Below, piece by piece: positions 15,848-25,756 of a stretch of 34,450 nucleotides of DNA (positions within the stretch are counted from its first letter, which is position 1; the number at the start of each line of letters is the position of its first letter). The notes beneath the pieces are model-generated. The model was not told the DNA's origin and did no database searches. It saw only the letters and a list, made by a program, of their open reading frames with translations. The DNA comes from Gammaproteobacteria bacterium (GTDB lineage Bacteria > Pseudomonadota > Gammaproteobacteria > SZUA-152). The position numbers were made by a program, and so were the translations under genes. The stretch spans positions 1 through 34,450 of the forward strand of contig JAKISS010000028.1 in the NCBI GenBank assembly GCA_021648485.1. Direction: 5' to 3'.

Positions 15848-18286
15848 TTACCCTATCGTTTTCAAAGGAGTGAATTCATGTTCCGCAACACCTTCGCTGA
15901 CACGTTCTGCCCAGGGGTCAACTTGCGCGTATTTTTGTGATTCATCAAAACGTGCGGCCAATGCTGTGCGATTGTCGGCATCCTCTTCCACATATTGTTT
16001 AATGTGGGATAGACCAACACGCTCGATCCACGGTGCCGTACGTTCCAGATAATGAGCCTCTTCACGATAAAGCTGCATAAAAGCCTTGCTGTATTCGTAC
16101 ACTTCCGCTTCGGTTTCCACCTTGCACAGTAAATCGGTCACGCGCACGGTAATACCGCCGTTACCGCCCACATGTAATTCATAACCCGAGTCCACACACA
16201 CTACACCATAATCTTTGATCGTGGCCTCGGCGCAATTTCGCGGGCAACCCGATACGGCCATTTTAAACTTGTGCGGCATCCAGGAACCCCAGCTCAATCT
16301 TTCCAGTTCCACACCCAGGGAAGTGGAATCCTGCGTACCAAAACGACACCAGGTTTTACCTACACAGGTTTTTACAGTGCGTAAAGATTTACCATAGGCA
16401 TGACCGGACACCATGCCCGCCGCGTTAAGGTCTGCCCACACGGCAGGTAAATCTTCTTTTTTAATGCCAAACAAGTCGATACGCTGACCGCCAGTGACTT
16501 TCATTTCCGGTACATCAAATTTATCCACCACGTCTGCAATGGCGCGCAATTCTTTCGGGGTGGTCAGTCCGCCCCACATACGCGGCACGACGGAATAGGT
16601 GCCGTCTTTTTGAATGTTGGCGTGGGCGCGTTCATTGATGAAGCGTGACTGTGCATCGTCTTTGGCTTCTGCAGGCCAGGCGGCAATCACATAATAATTC
16701 AGCGCCGGACGACAGGAAGCACAACCATCCACGGTTTTCCATTGCAGGGAATCCATCACCCCACGAATGCTGACAAGATGCCGCTCCTTAATCGCCTGAC
16801 GCACATCGTCATGCGAATGATCTGTACATTTACACAGTGGTTTGCTGTGCGGCGCAGCCGAATAATCGCCACCCAGCGTACTGGCCAGAATTTGTTCTAC
16901 CAGACCGGTACAAGAGCCGCAGGAATTGGAAGCCTTGGTGTGTGAACGGACATCGTCTAACGTAAACAAGCCTTTTGTGGTGATGGCTTTAACGATGTCG
17001 CCCTTGCACACACCATTGCAACCGCACACTTCCATGTCGTCGCTCATGTTCGCTGCGGCGGTATTGCCACCGTGCCCCGAATCACCCAAATGCGCCTGCC
17101 CCAGCATCAAAGCAGTACGAAAATCGCTGGTATCCGTACCATCGCGCATTAACTGGAAGTACCAGGCACCGTCAACCGTGTCGCCGTACATCACCGCACC
17201 CTGAATCCTGTTGTCTTTGAGTACGATTTTTTTATAAACGCCGCGTCCGGCATCCTGCATGACAATTTCTTCTGTGGTGTCGTCGCCGACAAAGTCACCC
17301 GCTGAAAACAGATCAATGCCGGTTACTTTCAGTTTGGTGGATGTCACCGAGCCTTCGTAACGGGCAATGCCCATTTTGGCCAGATGATTGGCACAGACTT
17401 TGGCCTGCTCAAACAGGGGTGCAACCAGACCGTAGGTATCACCACGGTGCTGCACACATTCACCTACGGCATAAATTTTCGGATCATAGGTTTGCATGGT
17501 GTCATTCACTACTACACCACGTTCGCAGTGCAGGCCGACACTCTCCGCCAGTTCCATATTGGGGCGAATACCCACCGCCATCACCACCAGATCCGCCGCA
17601 ACTTCCAGCCCGTCTTTAAAGCGCACACCCTTGACGTGGTCTTCACCGGTAATCGCTTCGGTACTCGCATTCATCAAAAAATTCAGACCGCGTTCTTCCA
17701 GTGATTTTTTCAACATACCACCGGAAACCGCATCCATCTGGCGCTCCATCAGGGTGTCACCAAGATGTACCACAGTCACATGCATGCCTTGCAACATCAG
17801 TCCGTTGGCTGCTTCAAGCCCCAGCAAACCACCGCCAATGACCACGGCATGTTTGTGTTTTTTGGAGGACTCCAGCATCGCATCCACATCATAAATATCA
17901 CGGAAACTGATCACCCCCGGCAAATCATGCCCCGGCACAGGAATGATGAAAGGATTGGAGCCCGTGGCCAGTAACAAACGGTCGTACACCTCCGTAGTGC
18001 CATCTTCCGCCACCACTTTGTGATTGCGGCGATCAATGGTGCTGACCTTTTTACCTTTATGCAAAACGATGCCATTGTCTGCATACCACTGCTCGTCATT
18101 GAGCATAATGTCATCAATGGTTTTTTCACCTGCCAGCACCGGTGACAGCAAAATACGGTTATAGTTACCGTAAGGCTCCGCGCCGAACACGGTGATGTCA
18201 TACATCTCCGGTGCAATATCAAGCAATTCCTCGATGGCCCGCATGCCTGCCATGCCGTTACCAATCAGGACGAGTTTTTCTTTCAT
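15848..18286 (-). CDS. nirB: Nitrite reductase (NADH) large subunit NirB
   Basis: The product has 812 residues from the ATG at 18286, which has GGAGAAG upstream; an earlier in-frame start lacks a site. The FAD-binding GNGMAG lies at residues 9-14, and a second dinucleotide fold, VVIGGGLLGLEAANGL, should bind NADH. Two BFD-type [2Fe-2S] regions follow (CGCNGVCKGDI ... SCGSC and CKCTDHSHDDV ... GCASC). The siroheme/[4Fe-4S] domain has the Cys pairs in TCVGKTWCRFGTQDS and SGCPRNCAEA. It reduces nitrite to ammonium with six electrons from NADH in the cytoplasm. It is first in the operon, preceded by a ~75-nt leader from the predicted sigma-54 promoter. Confidence 0.95.
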   Translation of the reverse strand: MKEKLVLIGNGMAGMRAIEELLDIAPEMYDITVFGAEPYGNYNRILLSPVLAGEKTIDDIMLNDEQWYADNGIVLHKGKKVSTIDRRNHKVVAEDGTTEVYDRLLLATGSNPFIIPVPGHDLPGVISFRDIYDVDAMLESSKKHKHAVVIGGGLLGLEAANGLMLQGMHVTVVHLGDTLMERQMDAVSGGMLKKSLEERGLNFLMNASTEAITGEDHVKGVRFKDGLEVAADLVVMAVGIRPNMELAESVGLHCERGVVVNDTMQTYDPKIYAVGECVQHRGDTYGLVAPLFEQAKVCANHLAKMGIARYEGSVTSTKLKVTGIDLFSAGDFVGDDTTEEIVMQDAGRGVYKKIVLKDNRIQGAVMYGDTVDGAWYFQLMRDGTDTSDFRTALMLGQAHLGDSGHGGNTAAANMSDDMEVCGCNGVCKGDIVKAITTKGLFTLDDVRSHTKASNSCGSCTGLVEQILASTLGGDYSAAPHSKPLCKCTDHSHDDVRQAIKERHLVSIRGVMDSLQWKTVDGCASCRPALNYYVIAAWPAEAKDDAQSRFINERAHANIQKDGTYSVVPRMWGGLTTPKELRAIADVVDKFDVPEMKVTGGQRIDLFGIKKEDLPAVWADLNAAGMVSGHAYGKSLRTVKTCVGKTWCRFGTQDSTSLGVELERLSWGSWMPHKFKMAVSGCPRNCAEATIKDYGVVCVDSGYELHVGGNGGITVRVTDLLCKVETEAEVYEYSKAFMQLYREEAHYLERTAPWIERVGLSHIKQYVEEDADNRTALAARFDESQKYAQVDPWAERVSEGVAEHEFTPLKTIG

Positions 18287-18371
18287 CTGACTTCTCCGAT
18301 CACACAATTGATCTCTAATCTAAATGGGGCGTTGTACAAAACATTTTCTCTGTGCCTTTCGTCAGCGCTGT

Positions 18372-18387
18372 AGCAATTCATGTGCCA
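18372..18387 (-). promoter_or_regulatory. Sigma-54 (RpoN) promoter for nirBD-nasA operon
   Basis: On the minus strand the sequence is TGGCACATGAATTGCT, matching the -24/-12 consensus TGGCACG-N4-TTGCW at all but one position and with the exact GG-N10-GC spacing. Transcription would start near 18361, about 75 nt before the nirB ATG. The NtrC-like site centred at 18481 lies about 120 bp upstream, an optimal enhancer distance. Confidence 0.85.
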
Positions 18388-18472
18388 CACACAATAAAAT
18401 GATGTATCTTGCTGATTAATAAAAAATTATTATAAAAATACCTGATTCATATTCATTTACGCGCTCGATTAA

Positions 18473-18489
18473 CGCACTAAATTAGTGCG
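18473..18489. promoter_or_regulatory. NtrC-type binding site serving nirBD-nasA
   Basis: CGCACTAAATTAGTGCG is a perfect 8+1+8 palindrome with the GCAC-N7-GTGC spacing of NtrC sites (for comparison TGCACCA-N3-TGGTGCA). It is centred about -120 from the predicted nirB start and about -333 from the transporter start. Confidence 0.78.
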
Positions 18490-18708
18490 CGAATAAGTCG
18501 GCTGCCGCCTTGCCAGGTATCTGCTGATGCTTCTGCGGGAACAGTAAAACAACGCGGACACAACACCCCGACTGTGCAGCACAAATACTGTAACCTGATG
18601 ATTTAGTTAAACTTATACGGAATTATTGCGTTGACTTTCAGCACCTGAGGGTAACGCACACTACACACAACCGGCCAAAACCGGGCGGGATTTTAGCACA
18701 AAAAATCT

Positions 18709-18723
18709 GCACCGTGACGGTGC
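18709..18723. promoter_or_regulatory. Second NtrC-type binding site serving the nitrate transporter
   Basis: GCACCGTGACGGTGC is a perfect 7+1+7 palindrome with the same GCAC-N7-GTGC spacing. Its centre is about 98 bp upstream of the predicted sigma-54 start for the transporter. Confidence 0.72.
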
Positions 18724-18787
18724 CGGCTTTACTGCTAAAACAGGGAACAAAAGTTATTTTTCCATGAAATACAACAAGATAAATTAG

Positions 18788-18803
18788 TGGCATAGTTGTT
18801 GCT
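18788..18803 (+). promoter_or_regulatory. Sigma-54 (RpoN) promoter for the nitrate transporter
   Basis: TGGCATAGTTGTTGCT has the GG-N10-GC core, a perfect TTGCT at -12 and five matches of seven at -24. Transcription would start near 18814, about 52 nt before the ATG. A GCTGC/GCAGC hairpin (18826-18841) lies in that leader just before the RBS. Confidence 0.75.
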
Positions 18804-18865
18804 AAAGCGTTTTTGCTAAACAGTTGCTGCGCAAAAGCAGCCACAAAATTTGGAGCATCACAAGA

Positions 18866-20335
18866 ATGTCGCAGCAATTCAATATCTTCGACTTCAGTAA
18901 AGACAACATTCGCATCCTGCATTACACCTGGTTTGCGTTTTTCATGACCTTTGTCGTGTGGCTGGGGCTGGGGCCCATCATGCCCTTCATCACAGAGGCG
19001 CTCGGCCTCACCGACCAGCAAGCCAAAGTCCTGCTCATTCTCAACGTCGCCATGACCATCCCTGCCCGTATTATCGTCGGCATGCTGGTGGACAAACTCG
19101 GCCCGCGCATTATGTACACCAGCATACTGGTCAGCGGCGGAGCCATCAGCATCGCCTTTGCCTGGTCAGACAGCTATGAACAACTCGCCCTGCTGCGCTT
19201 CCTCTCCGGCTTCATCGGCGCAGGCTTTGTCGTCGGCATTCGCATGATCGGCGAATGGTTTCCCGCCAAACAAACAGGTCTCGCACAAGGTATTTACGGC
19301 GGCTGGGGTAACTTCGGAGCCGCAGGAGCAGCAGGCACCCTGCCCTTCATTGCAGCCAATATCGGCGATGCCAATGGCTGGCGCATCGCATTAACCGCCG
19401 CCAGCATCGCCGCCATTGCTTATGGCCTGCTCTACTACACCCGCGTCAGTAACACGCCCAAAGGCTCAACCTACTTCAAGCCTAAAAAAAGCGGAGCCAT
19501 GGAAATCACCAGCGGCAGTGACCTGGTGCTGTACATAGTAATGAACATCCCGCTGTTTCTGGCCCTGGGCATCCTCACCTGGAAGCTCTCCCCGGACAAC
19601 ATGGGCCTCATCGGTGAAAATACCACATGGATCATTTATGCCGCGCTGGTGGGCATTTACGGAGTGCAGGTCTGGAAAATATGGCACATCAACAGCCATG
19701 TGCTGAAAAACCCCGTGCCGGAATTGCACCGCTACAAATTCAAACAAGTGGCCATTCTCGACTGGGCCTATCTGGTCACCTTCGGCACCGAACTGGCTGT
19801 GGTTTCCATGCTCGCCATGTTTTACGTCAGCTGGTTCGATGTGCCCAAAATCACCGCCGCATTATTGGCGGGCATCTATCCCTTTATCAATTTATTCGCC
19901 CGTCCCGGTGGCGGCTGGATCAGTGACAAAATCGGTCGAAAACTCACCCTGGGCATCGTATTTACCGGCATCACCGCCAGCTTCCTGGTACTCGGGCTGG
20001 TGGAAAAAGCCTGGCCGGTGTGGCTGGTGGTGGGCATCACCATCATTGCCGGTATTTTTGCCAAAGCCGGATCAGGAGCTGTTTATGCCATGGTACCGCT
20101 GGTGCAACGCCGTATGACCGGGCAAATCGCCGGCATGGTGGGAGCCTTTGGCAACGTCGGTGCAGTGATCTTTCTCACGGTTAACTCACTGGTGGACTAT
20201 GATCAGTTTTTCCTGTTTATCGGGGCCGTATCCGGCACTGTGCTGCTGCTGATTCTTGTTTTCCTGGAAGAGCCCAAAGGGCAAACGGCAGAGATTATGC
20301 CCGACGGAACAGTGCAGATGATTGATGTGAAATGA
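18866..20335 (+). CDS. narK: NNP-family nitrate/nitrite transporter (major facilitator superfamily)
   Basis: The product has 489 residues from the ATG at 18866, with TTGGAG about 10 bases before it; a start at 18824 would lie in the leader hairpin. Twelve hydrophobic helices are evident. The two NNP signature regions are present, GIYGGWGNFGAAGAAG in helix 5 and AKAGSGAVYAMVPLVQRR with MVGAFGNVGAVIF near helix 11. The substrate-binding Arg in GFVVGIRMIGEWFP and the MFS motif DKLGPR are also visible. It imports nitrate for the divergently transcribed nasA-nirBD operon, and the shared NtrC/RpoN control region supports an assimilatory role. The symbol is by family; NasA, NrtP and NarK names are all used for such proteins. 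Confidence 0.92.
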   Translation: MSQQFNIFDFSKDNIRILHYTWFAFFMTFVVWLGLGPIMPFITEALGLTDQQAKVLLILNVAMTIPARIIVGMLVDKLGPRIMYTSILVSGGAISIAFAWSDSYEQLALLRFLSGFIGAGFVVGIRMIGEWFPAKQTGLAQGIYGGWGNFGAAGAAGTLPFIAANIGDANGWRIALTAASIAAIAYGLLYYTRVSNTPKGSTYFKPKKSGAMEITSGSDLVLYIVMNIPLFLALGILTWKLSPDNMGLIGENTTWIIYAALVGIYGVQVWKIWHINSHVLKNPVPELHRYKFKQVAILDWAYLVTFGTELAVVSMLAMFYVSWFDVPKITAALLAGIYPFINLFARPGGGWISDKIGRKLTLGIVFTGITASFLVLGLVEKAWPVWLVVGITIIAGIFAKAGSGAVYAMVPLVQRRMTGQIAGMVGAFGNVGAVIFLTVNSLVDYDQFFLFIGAVSGTVLLLILVFLEEPKGQTAEIMPDGTVQMIDVK

Positions 20336-20487
20336 GCTTGGGAAATGCGAATTCTTGCGCGTAAATCTGAATACTGGCTTTCCAATCTCATTAACGCCTA
20401 TTTTTCTGCCTCACCACTCAACAACATCCCTGAAATAACAGGCAGCGCTGGAGATTTTTGTAGTTTGGTTTGAATTCCAGTCAGTCT

Positions 20488-20510
20488 TTCTTAGTTTGGG
20501 TGTCTTTTTT
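20488..20510 (+). repeat. Dispersed TTAGYTTGGGTGTC repeat, copy 2
   Basis: TTCTTAGTTTGGGTGTC plus T6 matches 3440-3462 with one difference. The copies are 17 kb apart, so this is a genome-dispersed unit rather than a local duplication. Confidence 0.6.
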
Positions 20511-20530
20511 TGCTTATTTTTTTGCTTAGT

Positions 20531-20555
20531 GGCGCAAACAGGATGCGCCTTATTT
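20531..20555 (+). terminator. Possible terminator of the nitrate transporter gene
   Basis: GGCGCA at 20531-20536 pairs with TGCGCC at 20544-20549 and is followed by TTATTT. It lies nearly 200 bp past the stop codon and the stem is short. Confidence 0.4.
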
Positions 20556-20829
20556 GTTGGTGTCAGTGGCACAATGAAGAATCCCTGCTACAAGTCTGTT
20601 GTCACTCGGATTCAGCTCGGCGGTGCCCGGTGTCGTAACCACTAAGTGTCTAGTGTCGCAAAAAGCACAACGCTTTCTTTGCGTCCCCTGCGCCTTTACA
20701 ATCTTGGCGTTAAATGCTCATTTTTTTGAAACGAGGCATTTTTAGCACTTGATTCACACTAAAGAACCCTTTCTTTCTGCCGCTACCCGGCAAAGATATT
20801 GACCCCACAATCACCCAAAAGGATTGGAC

Positions 20830-22254
20830 ATGGCAAATGCAGACATCGGCCTCATCGGCTTGGCGGTAATGGGACAAAACCTGGTACTGAACATGGCGGA
20901 TCACGGTTTTACCGTTGCCGTGTACAATCGTACCACGGCAAAAGTAGACGATTTCACCGCCGGATCGGCGGCAGGAAAATCCATTATCGGCACTCACTCT
21001 CTTAAAGAGTTTTGCCAGTCACTGAAAGCCCCCCGGCGTATTATGCTAATGGTGAAGGCAGGCAGCCCGGTGGATGATTTTATCGAATTACTGAAACCGC
21101 ATCTCGATGAAGGCGACATTATTATCGACGGCGGTAATTCTCTGTACACGGATACCCAGCGGAGAGTTGATACACTTGCCAGTCAAGGTCTGCGTTTTTT
21201 GGGCGTGGGCGTCTCCGGTGGTGAAGAAGGTGCGCGTCACGGCCCGTCATTAATGCCGGGTGGCGATCCGTCAGCCTGGCCCGCCGTAAAAGATATTTTT
21301 CAGGCCATCTCCGCTAAAGTGGATGGTGAAGCCTGTTGCCAATGGATGGGTGAAGGCGGTGCGGGCCATTATGTAAAAATGGTACACAACGGTATCGAAT
21401 ACGGCGACATGCAACTGATTTGTGAGGCTTACCAGTTGTTGCGTGAAGGCCTGAGCGTTCCCTTTGAGGATTTACAGGGCATTTTCACTCAATGGAATGA
21501 AGGTGTACTGGATTCTTACCTCATCGAAATCACCCGCGATATTCTCGGTGTGCGTGACGATGACGGCGAACCTTTGGTGGATAAGGTGCTGGACACTGCC
21601 GGGCAAAAAGGCACCGGCAAATGGACCGGCATTAATGCACTGGAAAGCGGTATCCCGCTCACGCTGATTGGTGAAGCGGTGTTTGCCCGTTTTCTCTCGG
21701 CGCTGAAAGACCAGCGTGTGCAGGCTTCGGCACAATTGCGAGGCCCGGAGTCCGGCACAAACGATGCGCCCCCCTACATGACTCAGGACATTCACGATGC
21801 CTTGTATGCCTCAAAAATTATTTCTTATGCGCAGGGTTTCATGCTGCTGGCCAGTACCTCGGAGGAAAAGGGCTGGAATCTCAACTATGGCAATATCGCC
21901 TTGGTATGGCGCGGTGGCTGTATTATTCGCAGCCGCTTTCTCGACAATATCAAACAAGCATTTGAAACCAACCCCACATTAAGCAACTTGCTGTTAGATG
22001 ATTTTTTCCGTGATGCCGTTCATGCGTCACAAACGGGCTGGCGCAGGGCTGTGCAGTTTGCCGTGGGCGCGGGAATCCCCGCTCCCGCCTTTTCCTCGGC
22101 ACTGGCCTTTTATGACGGTTATCGTTCGCCCACCCTCCCCGCCAATCTGTTGCAGGCACAGCGGGATTATTTCGGCGCACACACTTACGAACGTATCGAC
22201 AAGCCACGGGGTGAAGTGTTCCACAGCGACTGGTCAGGGAAGCAACCATCATGA
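20830..22254 (+). CDS. gnd: 6-phosphogluconate dehydrogenase, decarboxylating
   Basis: The product has 474 residues from the ATG at 20830 (AAAGGA upstream; the TTG two codons earlier is unlikely). The N-terminal Rossmann motif is [21 protein letters not shown] with NRT for NADP binding. The active-site segment [19 protein letters not shown] and [20 protein letters not shown] contain the catalytic Lys and Asn. The C-terminal tail [10 protein letters not shown] packs into the partner subunit, as in the long dimeric enzymes. It oxidises 6-phosphogluconate to ribulose 5-phosphate and CO2, making NADPH. The stop overlaps zwf by four bases (ATGA), so the two are coupled. The step between them, 6-phosphogluconolactonase, is not encoded here. 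Confidence 0.96.
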   Translation: MANADIGLIGLAVMGQNLVLNMADHGFTVAVYNRTTAKVDDFTAGSAAGKSIIGTHSLKEFCQSLKAPRRIMLMVKAGSPVDDFIELLKPHLDEGDIIIDGGNSLYTDTQRRVDTLASQGLRFLGVGVSGGEEGARHGPSLMPGGDPSAWPAVKDIFQAISAKVDGEACCQWMGEGGAGHYVKMVHNGIEYGDMQLICEAYQLLREGLSVPFEDLQGIFTQWNEGVLDSYLIEITRDILGVRDDDGEPLVDKVLDTAGQKGTGKWTGINALESGIPLTLIGEAVFARFLSALKDQRVQASAQLRGPESGTNDAPPYMTQDIHDALYASKIISYAQGFMLLASTSEEKGWNLNYGNIALVWRGGCIIRSRFLDNIKQAFETNPTLSNLLLDDFFRDAVHASQTGWRRAVQFAVGAGIPAPAFSSALAFYDGYRSPTLPANLLQAQRDYFGAHTYERIDKPRGEVFHSDWSGKQPS

Positions 22255-23735
22255 ATGAACCTTGTACTTATATTATTTTTGGCGCTACGGGTAATCTTTC
22301 CCGTCTCAAGCTCATGCCGGCGCTGTATCACCTTGAAGCCGAAGGACGGCTGCCTGATGGCACCATGATCATGGCCGTTGGTCGTCGTGCAATGGACAAC
22401 TCCGGCTGGCTGGATGAATTACGTGGCATGCTGGTAGACAAGGCACGCGGAGGACTGGATGAAAGTGTGTTTCAGCGTTTCAGTGCGCGCATGCAATATC
22501 ACCGGGGTGATTTAAACGAGGAAACGCTCTACAAAGGTATTCGCACCACCATTGAAAATGACAGCAATTTCTCAAAAAACTGTGCCATTTACATGGCCCT
22601 GCAACCGGCACAGTTCGGGGTGGTCATCGATAAACTCGCCGAAGCAGAATTACTTAACGAGGCACATGGCTGGCGACGCATTATTATCGAAAAACCCTTT
22701 GGTTATGATCAGGACAGCGCGCAAATGCTGGAGAAACGCCTGCACCGGCATTTGCGCGAAGAACAGATTTATCGCATTGATCACTACCTGGGCAAAGGTA
22801 CCGTGCAGAATATTCTGGTTTTCCGCTTTGCCAATGTGATGCTGGAACCGCTGTGGAATCGAAATTACATTGATCATGTGCAGATCACCCATTCAGAAAC
22901 AATGGGCATTGGTGGACGGGGTGATTATTACGATCACTCCGGCGCACTGCGCGACATGATCCAAAGCCACCTTATACAATTGTTAACTCTGGTGGCCATG
23001 GAGCCCCCTGCGGCCATGGACGCGGAATCACTGCGTGATGAAAAGGTCAAGGTGCTCAAGGCTATTCGCCCTATTCCTACCAGCGCTGTGCATGCACAAT
23101 CCTTTCGTGCGCAATACGGCAATGGTCTCATCGACGGTCAGGCCGTTCCCGGCTATCTGGAAGAAGATAACATAGCCGAGCATTCCACTACGGAAACCTA
23201 CGCGGCGATGAAGCTGTACATTGATAACTGGCGCTGGCGCGACGTGCCCTTTTACTTGCGCACAGGGAAACGTATGGCAGAAACCAAATCTGCCATCAGC
23301 ATTCGTTTCAAGCAACCCCCGCAACATTTGTTTCGCAACACGCCCGTCGAACAAATGAAACCGGACTGGGTGATCATTGGCATTCAGCCCAAAGAATGCC
23401 TGCGCATCGAAATGCAGGTGAAAGAACCCGGGCCCAGCATGAAAACACGCACGATCAGCCTGGATGCCAGCCTGCGCACGGAGGATGAAAAATCCTATGA
23501 CGCTTACGAAGATTTATTGCTGGATGTCATCAAGGGTGATCAAAGCCAATTCCTGCGCTTTGATGAGGTGAATGGTGCCTGGAAAGTGGTCGATCCTGTG
23601 TTGCGTGTATGGGCCACCGAGCGTGATTACATTCCCACCTACCCGGCGGGCACCTGGGGGCCGCAGGAAACACGGCGTTTGTTTGAGCGTGAAGATCAGT
23701 TTTGGCGGCATTCGCTGGAACCGGATGCTGAATAA
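22251..23735 (+). CDS. zwf: Glucose-6-phosphate dehydrogenase
   Basis: The product has 494 residues, starting inside the gnd stop. [19 protein letters not shown] is the coenzyme-binding loop, with Asn where most have Asp (GxxGDL), and keeps the Lys of the KL pair. IIIEKPFG and [19 protein letters not shown] are the substrate-binding and catalytic-His regions. The usual acidic or polar residue after DHYLGK is Gly here, so the protein departs from the classic signature D-H-Y-L-G-K-[EQK]. [22 protein letters not shown] and AMEPP are conserved. It converts glucose 6-phosphate to 6-phosphogluconolactone with NAD(P)+. The length is normal and the catalytic His is intact, so activity is expected. 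Confidence 0.94.
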   Translation: MNEPCTYIIFGATGNLSRLKLMPALYHLEAEGRLPDGTMIMAVGRRAMDNSGWLDELRGMLVDKARGGLDESVFQRFSARMQYHRGDLNEETLYKGIRTTIENDSNFSKNCAIYMALQPAQFGVVIDKLAEAELLNEAHGWRRIIIEKPFGYDQDSAQMLEKRLHRHLREEQIYRIDHYLGKGTVQNILVFRFANVMLEPLWNRNYIDHVQITHSETMGIGGRGDYYDHSGALRDMIQSHLIQLLTLVAMEPPAAMDAESLRDEKVKVLKAIRPIPTSAVHAQSFRAQYGNGLIDGQAVPGYLEEDNIAEHSTTETYAAMKLYIDNWRWRDVPFYLRTGKRMAETKSAISIRFKQPPQHLFRNTPVEQMKPDWVIIGIQPKECLRIEMQVKEPGPSMKTRTISLDASLRTEDEKSYDAYEDLLLDVIKGDQSQFLRFDEVNGAWKVVDPVLRVWATERDYIPTYPAGTWGPQETRRLFEREDQFWRHSLEPDAE

Positions 23736-23745
23736 AAATAAACTA

Positions 23746-23765
23746 CCCTGTAGCAAGCTGCGGGG
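23746..23765 (+). terminator. Stem-loop after zwf
   Basis: CCCTGTAGC and GCTGCGGGG pair over nine positions including G-U pairs, with a two-base nominal loop, 11 bp past the zwf stop. No T-run follows, so termination here is uncertain. Confidence 0.35.
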
Positions 23766-23963
23766 AGTTGAGCCCAAAAGGATTTAAGAAAACCGAAAGA
23801 TATTCAAACCTGTTTATCCATAAGCCTACTTTTTTAGGCGAGATATTGAGTTTTTGCGCTCTATCTTTATTCTCTAAACTCTCTGTCGATAACAGGACTG
23901 TTTTGGAGCGCTCGGCCAGTCTGTTAGTTGGGTTGTACTAAGTGCTGTATATTTTTCTCAGCT

Positions 23964-25742
23964 TCAGGGCAGTTGGTCCGGGGCTGGCGGTATAGCTGGA
24001 GCGCTGATGGTGCGAGATAGCTCATAACCACCATCCGGAATACTCGACTGACCGCTATCTCCGCAGCCATTGGCCGTTTCCCAGGTATTGTCGTCATAAC
24101 AAGTCAGCCCCCAACCAGCAAAGTTGACATCTCGATTCGGTGGGCCACCACCGTTACCACCAGACATATCCGTCACATTACCTGAAACCAGCACATAGCG
24201 AATCACTTCCGCTGACTGCGCATTAGATGGGGCAATAGAAATGCGGGAGGCATTATTGATACTGTCCGGCGTGCCCAGATAGACATCCTTGATCGCCACA
24301 TAGCGATCTTCGTAAACGTTGGCTTCCCCACCATCAGCATCGGCGGAGCTTCTTCTCACCCTCTCCAGCAGCATATCACCCGCATAATAACCTTCCGGGC
24401 GCAGAGTAATGCCATGTTTATTGCCATTGGTGCCAATGTGATCACCATTAATATCGCTGTGTAAAACGGCGACGCGGGATGAACATTCGATTCGCAGGTT
24501 ATGTTCAAACGCCACCCCTAGAGTGACATCGATTACACCCAGAAAACTCACACAACTGTTCGGCAAAAGCCCTATGTTAAGACCCGGAATCACATGACGT
24601 GAACCGATAATGTCAAGACTGGAAAAATACAACCCTTTTGGCAGCGGCACATTAGCACAATTCAAAGCGCTATTATTGGAACAATAATTGGCGTTCTCCA
24701 TGATCACTTGGCCACCACCAGTAAGCGAGGTTTCATAATCCATGTCGAGGTTATGTAAAGTAATATCCTCAAACGTCATGCCAAGGCGCAGTTCAGGCAA
24801 ACGCAATTCAGTGAGCGTGATATTCCTGATCCAAAATGATGTTTCAATAGCTTGCGCCTGAGCATCGTTTACCAGCAGGTCGTTACAGCCAGTGTCGGCA
24901 CCGATAACAAATTGGGCGGATAATTCAGCCTTTGCGTTACCTGGACCGAAGGTACCAAGGTAGATATTTTCACGGTCATAGCCAATACAAATTCGCGGCG
25001 GTTGCGCACTGCCGAATACTTCACCCCTACGCAATAAATAACGTGTGTTGGAATTCCATTCATTGTGCAGAGGCAGAGTATTCGATGTAACCTCATCAGC
25101 TCCATCCGGACAGCCATCGAAATTCCCACTCACGGAATAGCAAATGGTGTCCGTGCCTGGGAAGGTCTCGCTGGCCGCTTGCACCGTGATAGTGGCTGCG
25201 GCCTTAACCCAGTCGCCAGCAGCATTTTGCAGACTTACCGCCGGGTGATAAATACAAGTACCCACTTCGCATTTATAGGTGTGCATACCTAAAGGTGTAT
25301 TGGTATCAGTTTCTCGACTCGCACCACTGTCGGGGAGACGCCCAGACAAAAAGTACTGGGCTCCTTTTTCAAAACGGCCTTCCCGTTCATCGGCCTGGTT
25401 ATCGTCATAATCCCAGTAAATGCCAGTGTCAGTAAACGGATTAACTGACATACTGTCTTGCACAGCATCGACAGAGAATACAACCGGGCACGGTGACGTA
25501 CATTCTGTGCGGGAGACTCTGAGTATGTCCAACGTTAAGCTGCCACCACTGGTGAATGTCAGGTTGCCTTGATCACTGTCAAGGCTGTTGCTGTTGCCAC
25601 CACCACAGCCCGTCACCAACAACACCAGGCACACCCCGATAACTTTGCCAATAATAGGATGGTAACTATCCAACATGCGGTCAAGCAGTTTCTGTCGCAG
25701 AAGATAATGGTGTAACTGATTGTTCAAAATATATCGATTCAT
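23964..25742 (-). CDS. Putative lipoprotein with PKD-like and beta-helix-like regions
   Basis: The product has 592 residues from the ATG at 25742, which has AGGGA upstream. The lipobox LVTGC puts the lipidated Cys at residue 46, unusually deep. An internal Met at 23 would give a normal leader but has no ribosome site. After a Gly/Asn/Ser-rich linker come about 120 residues with PKD-like features (FTDTGIYWDYDDNQ ... GMHTYKCEV). The central region (about 290-530) has recurring short strands and turns (ITLTELRLPELRLGMTFEDITLHNLDM, MLLERVRRSS, YVAIKDVYLG), suggesting a right-handed parallel beta-helix, a fold used for binding or cleaving polysaccharide. No catalytic residues can be assigned. It is the last gene of the minus-strand exported-protein series. 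Confidence 0.75.
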   Translation of the reverse strand: MNRYILNNQLHHYLLRQKLLDRMLDSYHPIIGKVIGVCLVLLVTGCGGGNSNSLDSDQGNLTFTSGGSLTLDILRVSRTECTSPCPVVFSVDAVQDSMSVNPFTDTGIYWDYDDNQADEREGRFEKGAQYFLSGRLPDSGASRETDTNTPLGMHTYKCEVGTCIYHPAVSLQNAAGDWVKAAATITVQAASETFPGTDTICYSVSGNFDGCPDGADEVTSNTLPLHNEWNSNTRYLLRRGEVFGSAQPPRICIGYDRENIYLGTFGPGNAKAELSAQFVIGADTGCNDLLVNDAQAQAIETSFWIRNITLTELRLPELRLGMTFEDITLHNLDMDYETSLTGGGQVIMENANYCSNNSALNCANVPLPKGLYFSSLDIIGSRHVIPGLNIGLLPNSCVSFLGVIDVTLGVAFEHNLRIECSSRVAVLHSDINGDHIGTNGNKHGITLRPEGYYAGDMLLERVRRSSADADGGEANVYEDRYVAIKDVYLGTPDSINNASRISIAPSNAQSAEVIRYVLVSGNVTDMSGGNGGGPPNRDVNFAGWGLTCYDDNTWETANGCGDSGQSSIPDGGYELSRTISAPAIPPAPDQLP

Positions 25743-25756
25743 CGCATTATCCCTGT

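Larger units (their letters stand above)
20336..20829. other. Gene-free stretch between the nitrate transporter and gnd
   Basis: No supported gene lies here. It holds the GGGTGTC repeat at 20488 and a terminator-like hairpin at 20531. I see no clear promoter for gnd. Confidence 0.5.

Noticed and set aside
22552-22839. Antisense and alternative-frame open frames within gnd and zwf
   Set aside because: They are shadows of highly conserved coding sequence and lack ribosome sites.
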